A stretch of 64,000 bases of DNA, taken from positions 124,001-188,000 of the forward strand of contig NZ_QJRF01000040.1 in NCBI RefSeq assembly GCF_013393345.1. Direction: 5' to 3'. This DNA comes from Pseudomonas taiwanensis (GTDB lineage: Bacteria > Pseudomonadota > Gammaproteobacteria > Pseudomonadales > Pseudomonadaceae). The notes below the pieces were generated by a model. It was not told where the DNA came from and searched no databases. It was given only the letters and a program-made list of their open reading frames with translations. Each line of letters begins with the position of its first letter. The stretch's first letter is position 1. Made by a program: the position numbers and the translations under genes. Of the stretch, positions 44,579 to 53,911 are shown piece by piece.

Positions 44579-45511
44579 ATGGTTCCTGCAGCAACCCATT
44601 CCGCTTTACGGGAAGGCATCCAACGTCTCGATTTCGGCCGTGTCTCTGTCTTCTTCGGCGAGAAGAGCGGGAAATATCCCGACGGTAACCAGGTGCTCAT
44701 CCGTGGCTCGGACACGCGTGCGGCCTTCGACACGCCCATCGTTTCGAACTACATCGGCCTCGAGTTCGACGCCACTGAACTGGTGGTCATGGGCCACGTG
44801 CACGAAGACCATATGGCCGGATTGCACCGCCTTCCAGACGCATGGGTGTACGTGCCAGAAGCCGACTTGCAGGCAGCGCGTAGCTGGAGCGGCATGGCTG
44901 CAGCCTTTGGCATGACGGACGAGCTCCAGATCTCGCAGACGCTGGACAAGTTCCAGCGAGATTTTTTCTATACACCACGACCCGACGCACAGGGTTACGA
45001 GGACGGCATGTCCTGGAATGTCGGCCAGTCGACGATCCGGGCATTCCACATGCCTGGCCATACCGCTGGCCACTCGGTTCTGCTGGTCGAACCGGAGGGC
45101 ATTGCCTTCATCGGCGATATCGACCTGACCGGCTTCGGCCCGTACTACGGCGATGCCTGCTCGAACCTTCGTGACTTCCGCCGCAGCCTGGCTCGGTTGC
45201 CGGAAATTCCGGCCAAGGTCTGGGTCACCTCCCACCATCGCGGCGTCTATACGGAGAGAGCGCGATTCCTGCGGGACCTGGCCGCCTACACGGCAGTGCT
45301 CGATGAGCGCGAGCAGCGGCTTCTGGCATGGTTGCGTGAATCACCGAAGACGCTAGGGCAGTTGGTAGAGCGGCGGATGCTTTATCCGCCGGGGTTCGAG
45401 GCGGCATGGGTCGTGGACGCCGAGACCCGCACGATTTCGCAGCACCTGGTCGAACTTCTGGCCGACGGGCGGGTGCAGGTGGACGAGCAAGACGTCTATC
45501 GGCTTGGATGA
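44579..45511 (+). CDS. MBL-fold metallohydrolase
   Basis: A 310-aa metallo-beta-lactamase-fold hydrolase. The zinc motif is HVHEDH (His 73, His 75, Asp 77, His 78), with further ligands in PGHTAGHS, GDIDLTG and SHHRG. The C-terminal 60 residues (LLAWLRESPKTLGQLVERR onward) form a winged-helix-like domain typical of the LACTB2/glyoxalase-II-like branch. AGGAAGA precedes the ATG. It ends the PhyH2 operon after a 104-bp gap and may hydrolyse a thioester, ester or lactone intermediate. Confidence 0.85.
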   Translation: MVPAATHSALREGIQRLDFGRVSVFFGEKSGKYPDGNQVLIRGSDTRAAFDTPIVSNYIGLEFDATELVVMGHVHEDHMAGLHRLPDAWVYVPEADLQAARSWSGMAAAFGMTDELQISQTLDKFQRDFFYTPRPDAQGYEDGMSWNVGQSTIRAFHMPGHTAGHSVLLVEPEGIAFIGDIDLTGFGPYYGDACSNLRDFRRSLARLPEIPAKVWVTSHHRGVYTERARFLRDLAAYTAVLDEREQRLLAWLRESPKTLGQLVERRMLYPPGFEAAWVVDAETRTISQHLVELLADGRVQVDEQDVYRLG

Positions 45512-45853
45512 ACGCATCGCTCCAGCGTAACGCCGCCCGCACCAACCTACGCCAGTGCTCGACTCCGTAGATTGGTCCGAGCGCGGCGAGACCGACATCG
45601 CCGGTTTCCCAAGCCCTGGCAAAGTCACGGCAACGTGCCGTAGACAGAGCAACAGGGTTGACTACTCCAGATTTCCCGTAGCAACGCATCAATCGGTTTT
45701 TCGGCTCCGCGCGAGGAAGCCGGGACGGTGCCGACTTTTCAACTGGATCCTCCCAAAGCTGATGCCTAAAGCATTTCTGGGTCAGGGTTATCAGATGCAG
45801 CACAGTGAGACCTGCCAATCATGTCTGAACACTGTGCCGAAACTGATGCCCGA
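45512..45853. other. Intergenic region between convergent operons
   Basis: About 340 bp between the 3' ends of the MBL gene and the leftward RND permease gene. No gene, strong hairpin or repeat was recognised. Confidence 0.45.
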
Positions 45854-48800
45854 TTATGTATGTTGCAAGGGCTCGGGCTCTAGCCGACTGCACCGACCTG
45901 TCTCCCATTGCAGCAGGAGGGAAATGGCGCAAGGGAGGACCGTCAGGGTCACGACCGTCGCGATGGCGAGCCCGCCGATCACCGCGAAGGCCATCGGCCC
46001 CCAGAAGATCTGCGGCGCGATGGGAATCATGCCGAGGATCGCCGCGCAGGCCGTCAGCACGATGGGGCGTGCCCGGTGCGTCGCGGCGTGCACGATGGCC
46101 TCGCGTGGCGACCGGCCCGCGCCGACATTGATGTCCACTTCCTCGATGAGGATGATGGCGTTGCGGACGATCATGCCGACCAAGGCGATGACGCCGAGCT
46201 GCGCCACGAAGCCCATGGGCGTTCCGGTCGGCAGCATGGCCAGGACCACTCCGATCAGGCCGAACGGTGCCATCGCCAGGGCGAGGAACATCCGCGAGAA
46301 ACTGCGCAGCTGCAGCATCAGCAGCACGCACATCACGAGTGCGGTCACCGGCAGTACGGCGGCCAGCGAGGCGCTCCCCTTCGCGGCTTCCTCGACGGCG
46401 CCGCCGGTTTCGACCTTGTAGCCCTTGGGCAGGCCGGCGGCAAATTGCGCGACGGCGGGCGCGAGCGCCTGCACGACGGTCGCCGCCTCGACGCCCTCAC
46501 GAACGTCGCCCTGAACGGTGACCAGCGGGAGACGCTGCCTCCGCCAGATGATCGGATCCTCGACGCCGTAGCTGAGCCTGGCAATCTGCGACAGCGGGAC
46601 GGCAAGCCCCTGGGCCGAGCGGATCTGCAGGTTGGCCAGGGTCGCGAGGTTCGTGCGCTCACCGATTTGCGCGCGAACGATCACGTCAACGAGACGATCC
46701 TGGTCGCGCACGGTGGTCACGGTCGTGCCAGAGAAGATCGACGCCATGGCACTGGCGATCTCCTCGGAGGAAAGCCCCAGCGCCCGTGCCTGCGTCTGGT
46801 CGATGGCGACGATGACGCTCCGTTGCGGCTCGCCCGACAGCAGATGCACCTCGCGGGTATCCGTGTTGGTCGAGAGCAGGTTGGCGAGCTGTCCGGCCAG
46901 GTCGCGCACCTTGCTTTGGTCGGGCCCCGTGACGCGGTACTTGAGGGGCCAGCCAACCGGCGGGCCGAGCTCGAGAGGTGTCGCCCGCGCGATGAGCCCC
47001 GGGAACTCCGTCTTGAACAGCCCGGCGAGCTTGGCCTGCAGTGCGTCACGCTCCTTGATGCCCTTGGTCACCACCACCGCCTGGGTCACATTGTCGTTCT
47101 GCAGTAGCACCTCCATAGGGAGGTAGAAGCGGATCGCACCGGAACCGACATAGGTCGAGAACAGATCGACACCGGGGTCTTCCTTGAGCAGCTTCTCGAG
47201 CTTCAGCGCCTCCCGCTCCGTCGCCTCCAGCGACGCGTTCTGCGGCAGCGTCAGGCTGACCAGGAGCTCCGGCCGGTCGGAGGGCGGGAAGAACTGCTGT
47301 TCGAGCTGGCCCGAGGCGACAAGCGACAGCGCGAAGGCGACGCCAGCCGCGGCAAGCGTGATCGCGCGATGTCCCAGGGCCCAGGACAAGGCACGCTGGT
47401 AGAGCCCCATGATCCGGCCGTTGCCATGGCCATGATTCGGTAAGGATTTCGGCAGGAGCAAGGTGCCGAGCAAGGGCGAGAAAAGGACGGCGACCACCCA
47501 GGATGCGGACAGCGAGATCAATACCACCATGAACATCGAATAGCAGTATTCACCCGCGCTCGAAGCGGCGAATCCGACCGGGATGAAGCCGGCGATCATC
47601 ACCAGCGTGCCCGTCAGCATTGGAAAGGCAGTCGAGTCGTAGGCGAAGCTCGCCGCTCGCTTGAGGCTCCAGCCCTCCTCCAACTTTCCAATCATCGCCT
47701 CGACAGTGATCATCGCGTCGTCGACGAGCAGGCCAAGGGCGATGATCAGCGCACCGAGCGAGATGCGCTGCAGGCCAATGCCAGTCAGCTCCATGCCGAT
47801 GAAGGTCAGAGCCAGGACGAAGGGAATCGAGATGCTGACGACGAGGCCGGCGCGGACGCCGAGCGAGAGGAACGAGACAGCGAGCACGATCGCAATCGCT
47901 TCGGCCAGCACCTTCAGGAAACCGCTCACGGCCTGCTTGACAACGGTAGATTGATCGGCGACCTGGAGCATCTCGATGCCGTGGGGCAACGCCCTCCTCA
48001 CCTCGTCCATGCGGTCCCGCACCGCTTGTCCGAATTCGAGCAGGTTGCCGCCGGAGGCCATGGAGATGGCGACGCCGAGCGCCTTCTCGCCGTTGACGCG
48101 GAACTGCGGCGATGGCGGGTCGGCCGGGATACGCCGGATAGTAGCCAGCTCAGTCAGCGGCACGAACCGGTCGTTCGCCCGCAGCGTCATGGTCCGTAGG
48201 CTCTCCTCGGAGACGAAGCTGCCGCTCACGCGCAGAGCGATCTTGTCGTCCGCCAGGCGCACTGTTCCGGCGGGGCTGACAGCGTTCTGAGCGCTCAGGG
48301 CCCTCAGCACCGCCTGCTCGTCCAGCCCGAAGGCGGCCAGCAGGCTGGGGGAGAATTCGACGGCGATCTGTTCCTCCTGCACGCCCAGGAGCTGCACCTT
48401 GCCGATGCTCGGGATGCGCAGCAATTCCGCACGCACGCCCTCGAGGTAGTCGCGCAACTCCCGATCCGAGAATCCCTCGGCCGTGAACCCGTAGATCTGG
48501 CCATAGGTGTCGCCGAACTCGTCGTCGAAGAACGGACCCTGGACCCCGCTGGGGAGGGTCGCGGCGATATCGGCCATCTTCTTGCGCACCTGGTACCAGG
48601 CGTCGGGGACGATGTCTGCCGGCGCATCGTCGCGCAGGTTCACCATGATCACCGTCTCGCCCGGGCGCGTGTAGCTGTCGAGCCGGTCGAGCCAGGGGAT
48701 CTCTTCGAGCTTCTTCTCCAGGCGATCGGTCAGCAGCTTCGTCGTGTCGTCGATGTTCGCGCCGGGCCAGCGAGCGGCCACCACCATGGTCTTGATGGTG

Positions 48801-48958
48801 AAGGCCGGGTCTTCGTTGCGGCTCAGTTTCGAATAACTCATCGCGCCGCCGAGCAGCGTGATCAGCATGAGGAAGAAGATCAGCGGCTTTTGAGCGATCG
48901 ACCAGGCCGAGAGATTGAAGCCGCCCTGCCCTTCCGGACCTGCCTTGTTCGAACTCAT
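45854..48958 (-). CDS. RND efflux permease
   Basis: A 1034-aa AcrB/MexB-superfamily inner-membrane pump. TM1 is near residues 25-45 (LIFFLMLITLLGGAM), followed by the porter domain, the TM2-6 block (about 335-490, with GLLVDDAMITVEAM for TM4), a second porter and TM8-12 block, and the GMIVRNAIILIEEVD motif near 945. It overlaps the membrane-fusion gene by 4 bp. No outer-membrane factor is in this operon. It exports drugs or a toxic hydrophobic intermediate; the place in the island suggests the latter. Confidence 0.92.
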   Translation of the reverse strand: MSSNKAGPEGQGGFNLSAWSIAQKPLIFFLMLITLLGGAMSYSKLSRNEDPAFTIKTMVVAARWPGANIDDTTKLLTDRLEKKLEEIPWLDRLDSYTRPGETVIMVNLRDDAPADIVPDAWYQVRKKMADIAATLPSGVQGPFFDDEFGDTYGQIYGFTAEGFSDRELRDYLEGVRAELLRIPSIGKVQLLGVQEEQIAVEFSPSLLAAFGLDEQAVLRALSAQNAVSPAGTVRLADDKIALRVSGSFVSEESLRTMTLRANDRFVPLTELATIRRIPADPPSPQFRVNGEKALGVAISMASGGNLLEFGQAVRDRMDEVRRALPHGIEMLQVADQSTVVKQAVSGFLKVLAEAIAIVLAVSFLSLGVRAGLVVSISIPFVLALTFIGMELTGIGLQRISLGALIIALGLLVDDAMITVEAMIGKLEEGWSLKRAASFAYDSTAFPMLTGTLVMIAGFIPVGFAASSAGEYCYSMFMVVLISLSASWVVAVLFSPLLGTLLLPKSLPNHGHGNGRIMGLYQRALSWALGHRAITLAAAGVAFALSLVASGQLEQQFFPPSDRPELLVSLTLPQNASLEATEREALKLEKLLKEDPGVDLFSTYVGSGAIRFYLPMEVLLQNDNVTQAVVVTKGIKERDALQAKLAGLFKTEFPGLIARATPLELGPPVGWPLKYRVTGPDQSKVRDLAGQLANLLSTNTDTREVHLLSGEPQRSVIVAIDQTQARALGLSSEEIASAMASIFSGTTVTTVRDQDRLVDVIVRAQIGERTNLATLANLQIRSAQGLAVPLSQIARLSYGVEDPIIWRRQRLPLVTVQGDVREGVEAATVVQALAPAVAQFAAGLPKGYKVETGGAVEEAAKGSASLAAVLPVTALVMCVLLMLQLRSFSRMFLALAMAPFGLIGVVLAMLPTGTPMGFVAQLGVIALVGMIVRNAIILIEEVDINVGAGRSPREAIVHAATHRARPIVLTACAAILGMIPIAPQIFWGPMAFAVIGGLAIATVVTLTVLPCAISLLLQWETGRCSRLEPEPLQHT

Positions 48959-50046
48959 TTGGCCACCTCGCCGACATCGTAGGTGACTTTCTGGCCGGGC
49001 CTGAGTTTGCTCACACCCGCGGTGACCACGGCATCGCCTTCGCTGAGCCCGGACTCGACCAGCGCTTGCGTCGCCGTGTAGCGCGCCACCACCACCGGTT
49101 TGCGGACAAGCTCCTGGCTGGTGGGCTGGACCACGAACACCGCAGCGTTGCCAGCCTCGCTCGTCAAGGCCGAGGACGGCAGGATGATGAGCGACTTACC
49201 GGGCAGGATCAGGCGTCCACTTACCGTGGCGCCCAGCGCCATGGTAACGGGGGCGTCGGGCAGCGCGATACGGACGCGGTAGGTGCGGGTCGCCGGGTCC
49301 GCGGTTGGACTCGCATCGCGGACCCGGCCGATCACCTTGACCGAGGGATCGGAGAGGAGCGCCACTTCGACTTGCACGTCGGAGGGCACACTGGTGTAGA
49401 TCCGCTCGGACACGTTGAAGACGGCATCGCGTTCATGGGTGGAAGACAGCTTGATCGCCGGCTGGCCAGCATCGACGACCTGCCCGGCATTGACCAGTAC
49501 CGCGCTGACGATGGCGTCGTCGGGCGCACGGAGCTCTGTGTAGGTCAGCTTGTTGCGGGCGGTCTGCAGTCCCGTTCTGGCGACCTTGAGCTTGGCGTTG
49601 GCGGCGCGCCAGTTGGCCTCGGCTTCCTCGACCCGCGCACGCGCGACGAACTGCTTCGCGAAGAGGGTGCGCTGCCGATCGAGCTCCGACCTCGCCAATC
49701 CCTCCGCCGCCTCGGCACTCTTCACCTCGGCCTCGGCGGTCAGCACTTCGTTCTGGACGTCGTTCGGATCGAGTGTCGCCAGAACCTGCCCCTTGACGAC
49801 ACTCATGCCGATCTCCGCGGCACGGGTCGCGACGCGGCCGTCGATGCGGAAGCCGAGGTTGGTTTCGACATTCGCCTGGATCTCGCCCGTCTGGGCGACC
49901 TCATCGCCGATTGAGACAGACTTCGCGATGACCGTGCGGACGGGACGCGGCGCCTCTGTCGTTTGTATTTCTTCCTGACACCCCGTCAGTGCCATAGCCA
50001 GGCTGCAGGTATAACCGCAGAACAGGAATGTCTTGAGTAGCTTCAT
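48955..50046 (-). CDS. RND periplasmic adaptor (membrane fusion) lipoprotein
   Basis: A 363-aa adaptor with a lipobox (AMALTGC, Cys at about 23). The lipoyl halves flank a coiled-coil hairpin (VLTAEAEVKSAEAAEGLARSELDRQ), then the beta-barrel (VNAGQVVDAGQPAIKL) and membrane-proximal domains (RLILPGKSLIILPSSAL). It is first of the operon and overlaps the permease gene by ATGA. A degenerate copy of the TetR-like palindrome lies 151 bp upstream. Confidence 0.9.
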   Translation of the reverse strand: MKLLKTFLFCGYTCSLAMALTGCQEEIQTTEAPRPVRTVIAKSVSIGDEVAQTGEIQANVETNLGFRIDGRVATRAAEIGMSVVKGQVLATLDPNDVQNEVLTAEAEVKSAEAAEGLARSELDRQRTLFAKQFVARARVEEAEANWRAANAKLKVARTGLQTARNKLTYTELRAPDDAIVSAVLVNAGQVVDAGQPAIKLSSTHERDAVFNVSERIYTSVPSDVQVEVALLSDPSVKVIGRVRDASPTADPATRTYRVRIALPDAPVTMALGATVSGRLILPGKSLIILPSSALTSEAGNAAVFVVQPTSQELVRKPVVVARYTATQALVESGLSEGDAVVTAGVSKLRPGQKVTYDVGEVAK

Positions 50047-50196
50047 CTCGGGTCTCCTTGCTCAAGCACGAGCAGTACTGAGCGACGCACGCACTCCTGG
50101 AGTTCTGTGCGTGCGGCGCTGAAAATCGATAGAGCCTTTCATGGCACGAACCTCTGAAGCCTGTGGTGTTTTGCTGAACGGTAATCCCGGATAAAT

Positions 50197-50220
50197 TTAA
50201 CACAACACACGTTATTATTA
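50197..50220. promoter_or_regulatory. Palindromic operator, site 4 (RND operon)
   Basis: TTAACACAAC-ACAC-GTTATTATTA; arms agree at 6 of 10 positions. The core AAC-N4-GTT and flanks match sites 1, 3 and 5. It lies in an AT-rich stretch upstream of the RND adaptor gene. Confidence 0.5.
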
Positions 50221-50793
50221 ATATTCATCAGACGAAATTAGCCCTGCTCCAGAGCTCGGCAACGGAACGGTAGTCCGGTATCAGGCATTGGCGCCTGGCT
50301 CATTCCCGCGTGGCCTGCGGGTGTCTGTTTCGCCTGTCCGGGCGAGTCCCTTTCTCAATCGACGGATGGCCCCCCGTCCTCTAAAAAGGAACCAAAGGGC
50401 TGGCCCCTGCCTCCGAACTCGGCGTCCCCGCCCAGCATCGTCGCTCCGGGAGTACGGCGCGAGGGACGATCCATTCCGCTCGCCCGCCCTGACGGAGCAG
50501 TTCGCGCGGCGTCACCTTCATTGCGTCATTTCAGGTCCGTACAGGAATCCAGGACTGCGTGGACTCCCCGGCGCGAGTCACCCCTCTCTTCTTCAGGGGT
50601 AAAGAGGCACGCTTTCGAAATCATCGCTTCCGGTGCCGATGAACGACTGAGCGCGAAGCGATCCCGCTGGGGCGCAGAGCGGGGGCGGGAGAGAGGGCAA
50701 CATCCGCAGGCTTGGTTTCAGACAACGGCGCTCGCGCAACATTGCCAATCCAGTGTGAACAGACCTCTCCCCCCGACATTCCGCGAAGAACCG

Positions 50794-50817
50794 AAAAAAA
50801 ACCGCCCCGAAGGGCGG
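50794..50817 (-). terminator. Rho-independent terminator of DUF1329 gene 2
   Basis: Read leftward: stem CCGCCC-TTCG-GGGCGG with a stable tetraloop, followed by eight T residues. It lies about 40 bp after the DUF1329 stop. A textbook terminator. Confidence 0.92.
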
Positions 50818-50856
50818 CAAAAAGGAGCGGGCTTGTAGCCCACTATGGAGTAGTCG

Positions 50857-52224
50857 TCAGCGAATGCCTGAGCTTCGCAGTGCGGCGGCGGTGTACTCGG
50901 CGGCGCTGGAGGTGAAGCCGAACTGCAGCGCCTTTTTCTCCTCGTTGTGCATGCCGGACACGATGTATCGGCCGTTGATCAGGTCATACAGCGCCTCGGT
51001 GCCGAGCCAGGGGATCTGCAGGTCGTACATCGGTGAGAGGTGGCCTTCGGCGACGCGCCAGAGGGCGCCACGCGCGTCGTAATGATCGGCCAACGCAATC
51101 TGCCAGCTGTCCTCGTCGACGAAGAAGACCCGCTTGGCATAGATATGCCGCTCGCCTGGTTTGAGGGTCGCCTCGACCTGCCAGACGCGATGCAGTTCGT
51201 AGCGGGTCAGCTCGGGATTGATATGCCCGGGCTTGATGATGTCGCTGTACTTGAGGTCCGCCCCGTCGAGCCGGTAGCTGTTGTAGGGGATGTAGATTTC
51301 GCGCTTGCCGACCAGTTTCCACTCATAGCGATCCGGTGCGCCGTTGAACATGTCCTGGTTGTCGGCGACACGCTGGCCGTCAGCAGCCGGATAGGGACCG
51401 TCATAGGAGACCTGCGGCGCACGGCGTACGCGTCGCTGCCCGGCGCTATAAAGCCACGCCAGGCGCGGCTCCTTGACCTGGTTGAGGGTCTCGTGCACCA
51501 GCAGCACATCACCAGCCAGACGCGACGGAGCAGTCACCAACTGCTTGTAATAGAACAGCACGTTTCCTGGGTTCGCCGGATCAAAGTCGGCAACGCGATC
51601 ACGGAAGGTGAACTGATCTTTGAAGTGCACCGGCACAAAACTGCCATCGGCCAGCGGAGTGGCCTGCACATGGCTGCGCTTGGCGCTGCCGCCACGGTAG
51701 CGGGTGATGTGGTTCCACACTACTTCCAGGCCATCCTGCGGGATGGGAAAGGGCATCGCGGTGGAGAAGTTCTCCAGACCGTTGCCGCCGTCCACCATTC
51801 TGGTTCTTGTCGCATTCTCCCTGGCCGCCTGATAGACAAAGTCAGGCGCATTGGCGGAGCGGTGGCTACGGTAGACCGGTAATTGGTAGGTGCCTGGATA
51901 GCGTTTGAGCATCGCCATTTGCCCAGGCGTCAGGTGGTCCTGGTACTGCGCCATGTTCTGCACGGTGATAGTGAACAGCGGCTGCTCTGTGGCGAAGGGG
52001 TTGCTGAGAAATCCCGCGGCATCTCGGTTGCCGGCACCGCTGGACAGTCCCCCGTCCCAAGGGGGAATGGTACCCGCGGCATTACCCGCCTTTTCGGCTC
52101 CCAGAGGCGTGAGCGACGCGCCCAACTGGGCGGCCTGCTCGACACTGACCGCCCCCAGGGCGAACTGACCGATCAGGCCAAGGCTCAGCGCCAGCGAACA
52201 ATTTGAAAAGACCATCTTTCCCAT
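50857..52224 (-). CDS. DUF1329 LolA-like exported protein 2
   Basis: A 455-aa paralogue of 34437-35780 with a signal peptide (LALSLGLIGQFALGA). It shares SLTPLGAEKAGNAAGTIPPWDGGL, LAWLYSAGQRRVRRAPQVSYD and GKREIYIPYNSYRLDG. The start at 52224 opens MGKMVFSNC; earlier in-frame starts are rejected for lacking a signal. Unlike the first copy it has no DUF1302 partner, but lies downstream of amine oxidase 2 and ends at a strong terminator. Confidence 0.87.
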   Translation of the reverse strand: MGKMVFSNCSLALSLGLIGQFALGAVSVEQAAQLGASLTPLGAEKAGNAAGTIPPWDGGLSSGAGNRDAAGFLSNPFATEQPLFTITVQNMAQYQDHLTPGQMAMLKRYPGTYQLPVYRSHRSANAPDFVYQAARENATRTRMVDGGNGLENFSTAMPFPIPQDGLEVVWNHITRYRGGSAKRSHVQATPLADGSFVPVHFKDQFTFRDRVADFDPANPGNVLFYYKQLVTAPSRLAGDVLLVHETLNQVKEPRLAWLYSAGQRRVRRAPQVSYDGPYPAADGQRVADNQDMFNGAPDRYEWKLVGKREIYIPYNSYRLDGADLKYSDIIKPGHINPELTRYELHRVWQVEATLKPGERHIYAKRVFFVDEDSWQIALADHYDARGALWRVAEGHLSPMYDLQIPWLGTEALYDLINGRYIVSGMHNEEKKALQFGFTSSAAEYTAAALRSSGIR

Positions 52225-52545
52225 GCTTTCGCTACCTCTTGTTGTTGTGCTTCGTGAGTAAGCGCTGGAGTTTCTGAATACCTGCACGCCCCCCTCGCAC
52301 GTCAATCACATACTTCCGGGGAGGCATGTAGGAATCAGCACTCCGCTCAATCCATTGAACTGATGAAAAAGGGCTGTCTGCTTCCGATGGGGCGATCGTT
52401 AAAACCCAGGCTCTGACAACAACGATATCGTTGCCGTACAAAGGTATCGCCAGCATGAAGTGGAGCGTTTCTTACGGGGACAAGTTGGTGCTGTGTAGTG
52501 AGCCGCCAGACAATGGTGGCTCACTACCGTCAGACTCCAGGTCAC
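52225..52545. other. Gene-free gap before DUF1329 gene 2
   Basis: About 320 bp between the 7-TM-like gene and the DUF1329 gene, both leftward. It probably holds the DUF1329 promoter. Neither the TetR-like palindrome nor the GGGTATT dyad was found. Confidence 0.45.
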
Positions 52546-53211
52546 TTACCTGGCGTGGACAAACGATTGAAACGAATTGTTCTTCGCCCGCTCCAGCGCG
52601 CCGTAGGCGTAGTACTGCTGGATTATCTGGCAACCCCAAACGGTCAGGGCGTAGATCATGAACTCCATCTTGTCCTCGTCCCCCGGGATTGGGAGGAAGT
52701 CATAGACGACCGCCACGGCCAAAGCAGCCGCCGTAGTCAAGGCATTGAGCAGTGCATGCATGAACTCGCCGGCGCGCAGCAGACGCCAAGTGAAATAGCA
52801 GAGATAGAGGGTGTAGCAGGCCCACATGATCAGGTAGAAATACGGCAGCAGCCCTTTAACGAAGTCGGCCAGTACCAGCACGAAAGTGGCGGCGAAGGTG
52901 ACCCCGAAAATCATGATGTCCTTGGTAACCGAAGGCCTGTAGTTATGGGTGACCGCCATCAGGCCAAGCGTGGCCACAATCGGGACACCGAAAGCGCGGG
53001 AAAAGGCATCGAGGAAGAAAGAGATGCTGTAGCCAACCTTGAACCCCGTCACAAGGAATAGCAGTAGATTCGAAGCAGAGAAGGCCACGATCAGCCACTC
53101 AAATCCGAGCAGATAGTTCTTCCGAATGCGCACATACTTGAGGCCGTAAACCACACCGCAAGTGATCAAGAAAACGCTAGAAAGCAGCGCAAGAACTTCC
53201 TTAATTTCCAT
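52546..53211 (-). CDS. Multi-pass membrane protein behind cytochrome c 2
   Basis: A 221-aa integral membrane protein with about seven hydrophobic helices, starting MEIKEVLALLSSVFLITCGVV; AGAGG precedes the ATG. No family was recognised. It follows the diheme cytochrome c by 34 bp, so it is the third gene of the amine oxidase 2 unit. It could be a quinone- or cytochrome-linked membrane partner, or a transporter; no heme-binding motif is obvious. Confidence 0.7.
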   Translation of the reverse strand: MEIKEVLALLSSVFLITCGVVYGLKYVRIRKNYLLGFEWLIVAFSASNLLLFLVTGFKVGYSISFFLDAFSRAFGVPIVATLGLMAVTHNYRPSVTKDIMIFGVTFAATFVLVLADFVKGLLPYFYLIMWACYTLYLCYFTWRLLRAGEFMHALLNALTTAAALAVAVVYDFLPIPGDEDKMEFMIYALTVWGCQIIQQYYAYGALERAKNNSFQSFVHAR

Positions 53212-53245
53212 AGCAATAACCTCTATCAAATACTCTACCGATCGT

Positions 53246-53902
53246 TCACTTCGCCACAGGGACGAGCGCTGCGAGATAGTGGGAAAGTGCCTGACGATCA
53301 TCCGCGGACAAGGTCGAGACGATGGCTGTCATCGCGCCCGTCGAATCCTTGCGCCTCCCTTCCGCAAAGGCATTCAGTTGGGCCAGCAGGTAGTCATGCC
53401 CCTGTCCGGCCAACCGCGGGAACTGGTCGCGCCCCATCAGCCCTTCGCCGTGACACGCCGCGCAGCCTCCGTTCAACGCCAGCCTCTGCCCCTTCTCCCG
53501 CAGCACGGGATCAGCCTTGAAGGAGCTGTTTTGCGCAGCCGACTGCTTGGCGAAGTACGCCGCCAACTGCTGGACGTCGGCCTCGCTCAGGGTCATAGCC
53601 AGCGGCCCCATGTTCGGATTGGCCCGCGCGCCACTGGCGAAGTTACGCAGTTGGTTGGCCAGGTAGGTAGCAGGTTGACCAGCCAGGCTGGGATACCCCT
53701 GATGCTGCGACTTGCCTTGAACACCATGACAACCTACACAGGCATCGCTCAGTCGTGGCCATGGGCCGCCGTCGGCTTCCTTGGCCTCTGTGGAAGTGCT
53801 GATGTGGTCCATCAGACGATAGAGATCAAGGGCATCCCGACCGTAAAAAGCCAGCAGCCCGGCAAGGACCACGACTACAGCCACCGCTATCAATTTCTTC
53901 AT
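53246..53902 (-). CDS. Diheme cytochrome c, probable electron acceptor of amine oxidase 2
   Basis: A 218-aa c4-like cytochrome, homologous to 31717-32388. N-terminal membrane anchor or signal (VAVVVVLAGLLAFYG), heme sites CVGCH (about 55) and CAACH (about 143), and Met ligand candidates in NMGPLAM and GAMTAI. GPWPR just before the first heme parallels GPWPQ in the other copy. It starts 9 bp after the amine oxidase stop, so the pair is co-expressed. Confidence 0.9.
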   Translation of the reverse strand: MKKLIAVAVVVVLAGLLAFYGRDALDLYRLMDHISTSTEAKEADGGPWPRLSDACVGCHGVQGKSQHQGYPSLAGQPATYLANQLRNFASGARANPNMGPLAMTLSEADVQQLAAYFAKQSAAQNSSFKADPVLREKGQRLALNGGCAACHGEGLMGRDQFPRLAGQGHDYLLAQLNAFAEGRRKDSTGAMTAIVSTLSADDRQALSHYLAALVPVAK

Positions 53903-53911
53903 CTTCGCCTC

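Larger units (their letters stand above)
50047..50856. other. Gene-free region with operator and terminator
   Basis: About 800 bp between the leftward RND operon and the leftward DUF1329 gene. It contains the RND promoter with operator site 4 (50197-50220) and the DUF1329 terminator (50794-50817). The middle 500 bp is GC-rich and shows no convincing gene. Confidence 0.55.

Noticed and set aside
45908-47107. Rightward frame opposite the RND permease
   Set aside because: Charged, repetitive antisense translation; the permease has intact motifs.
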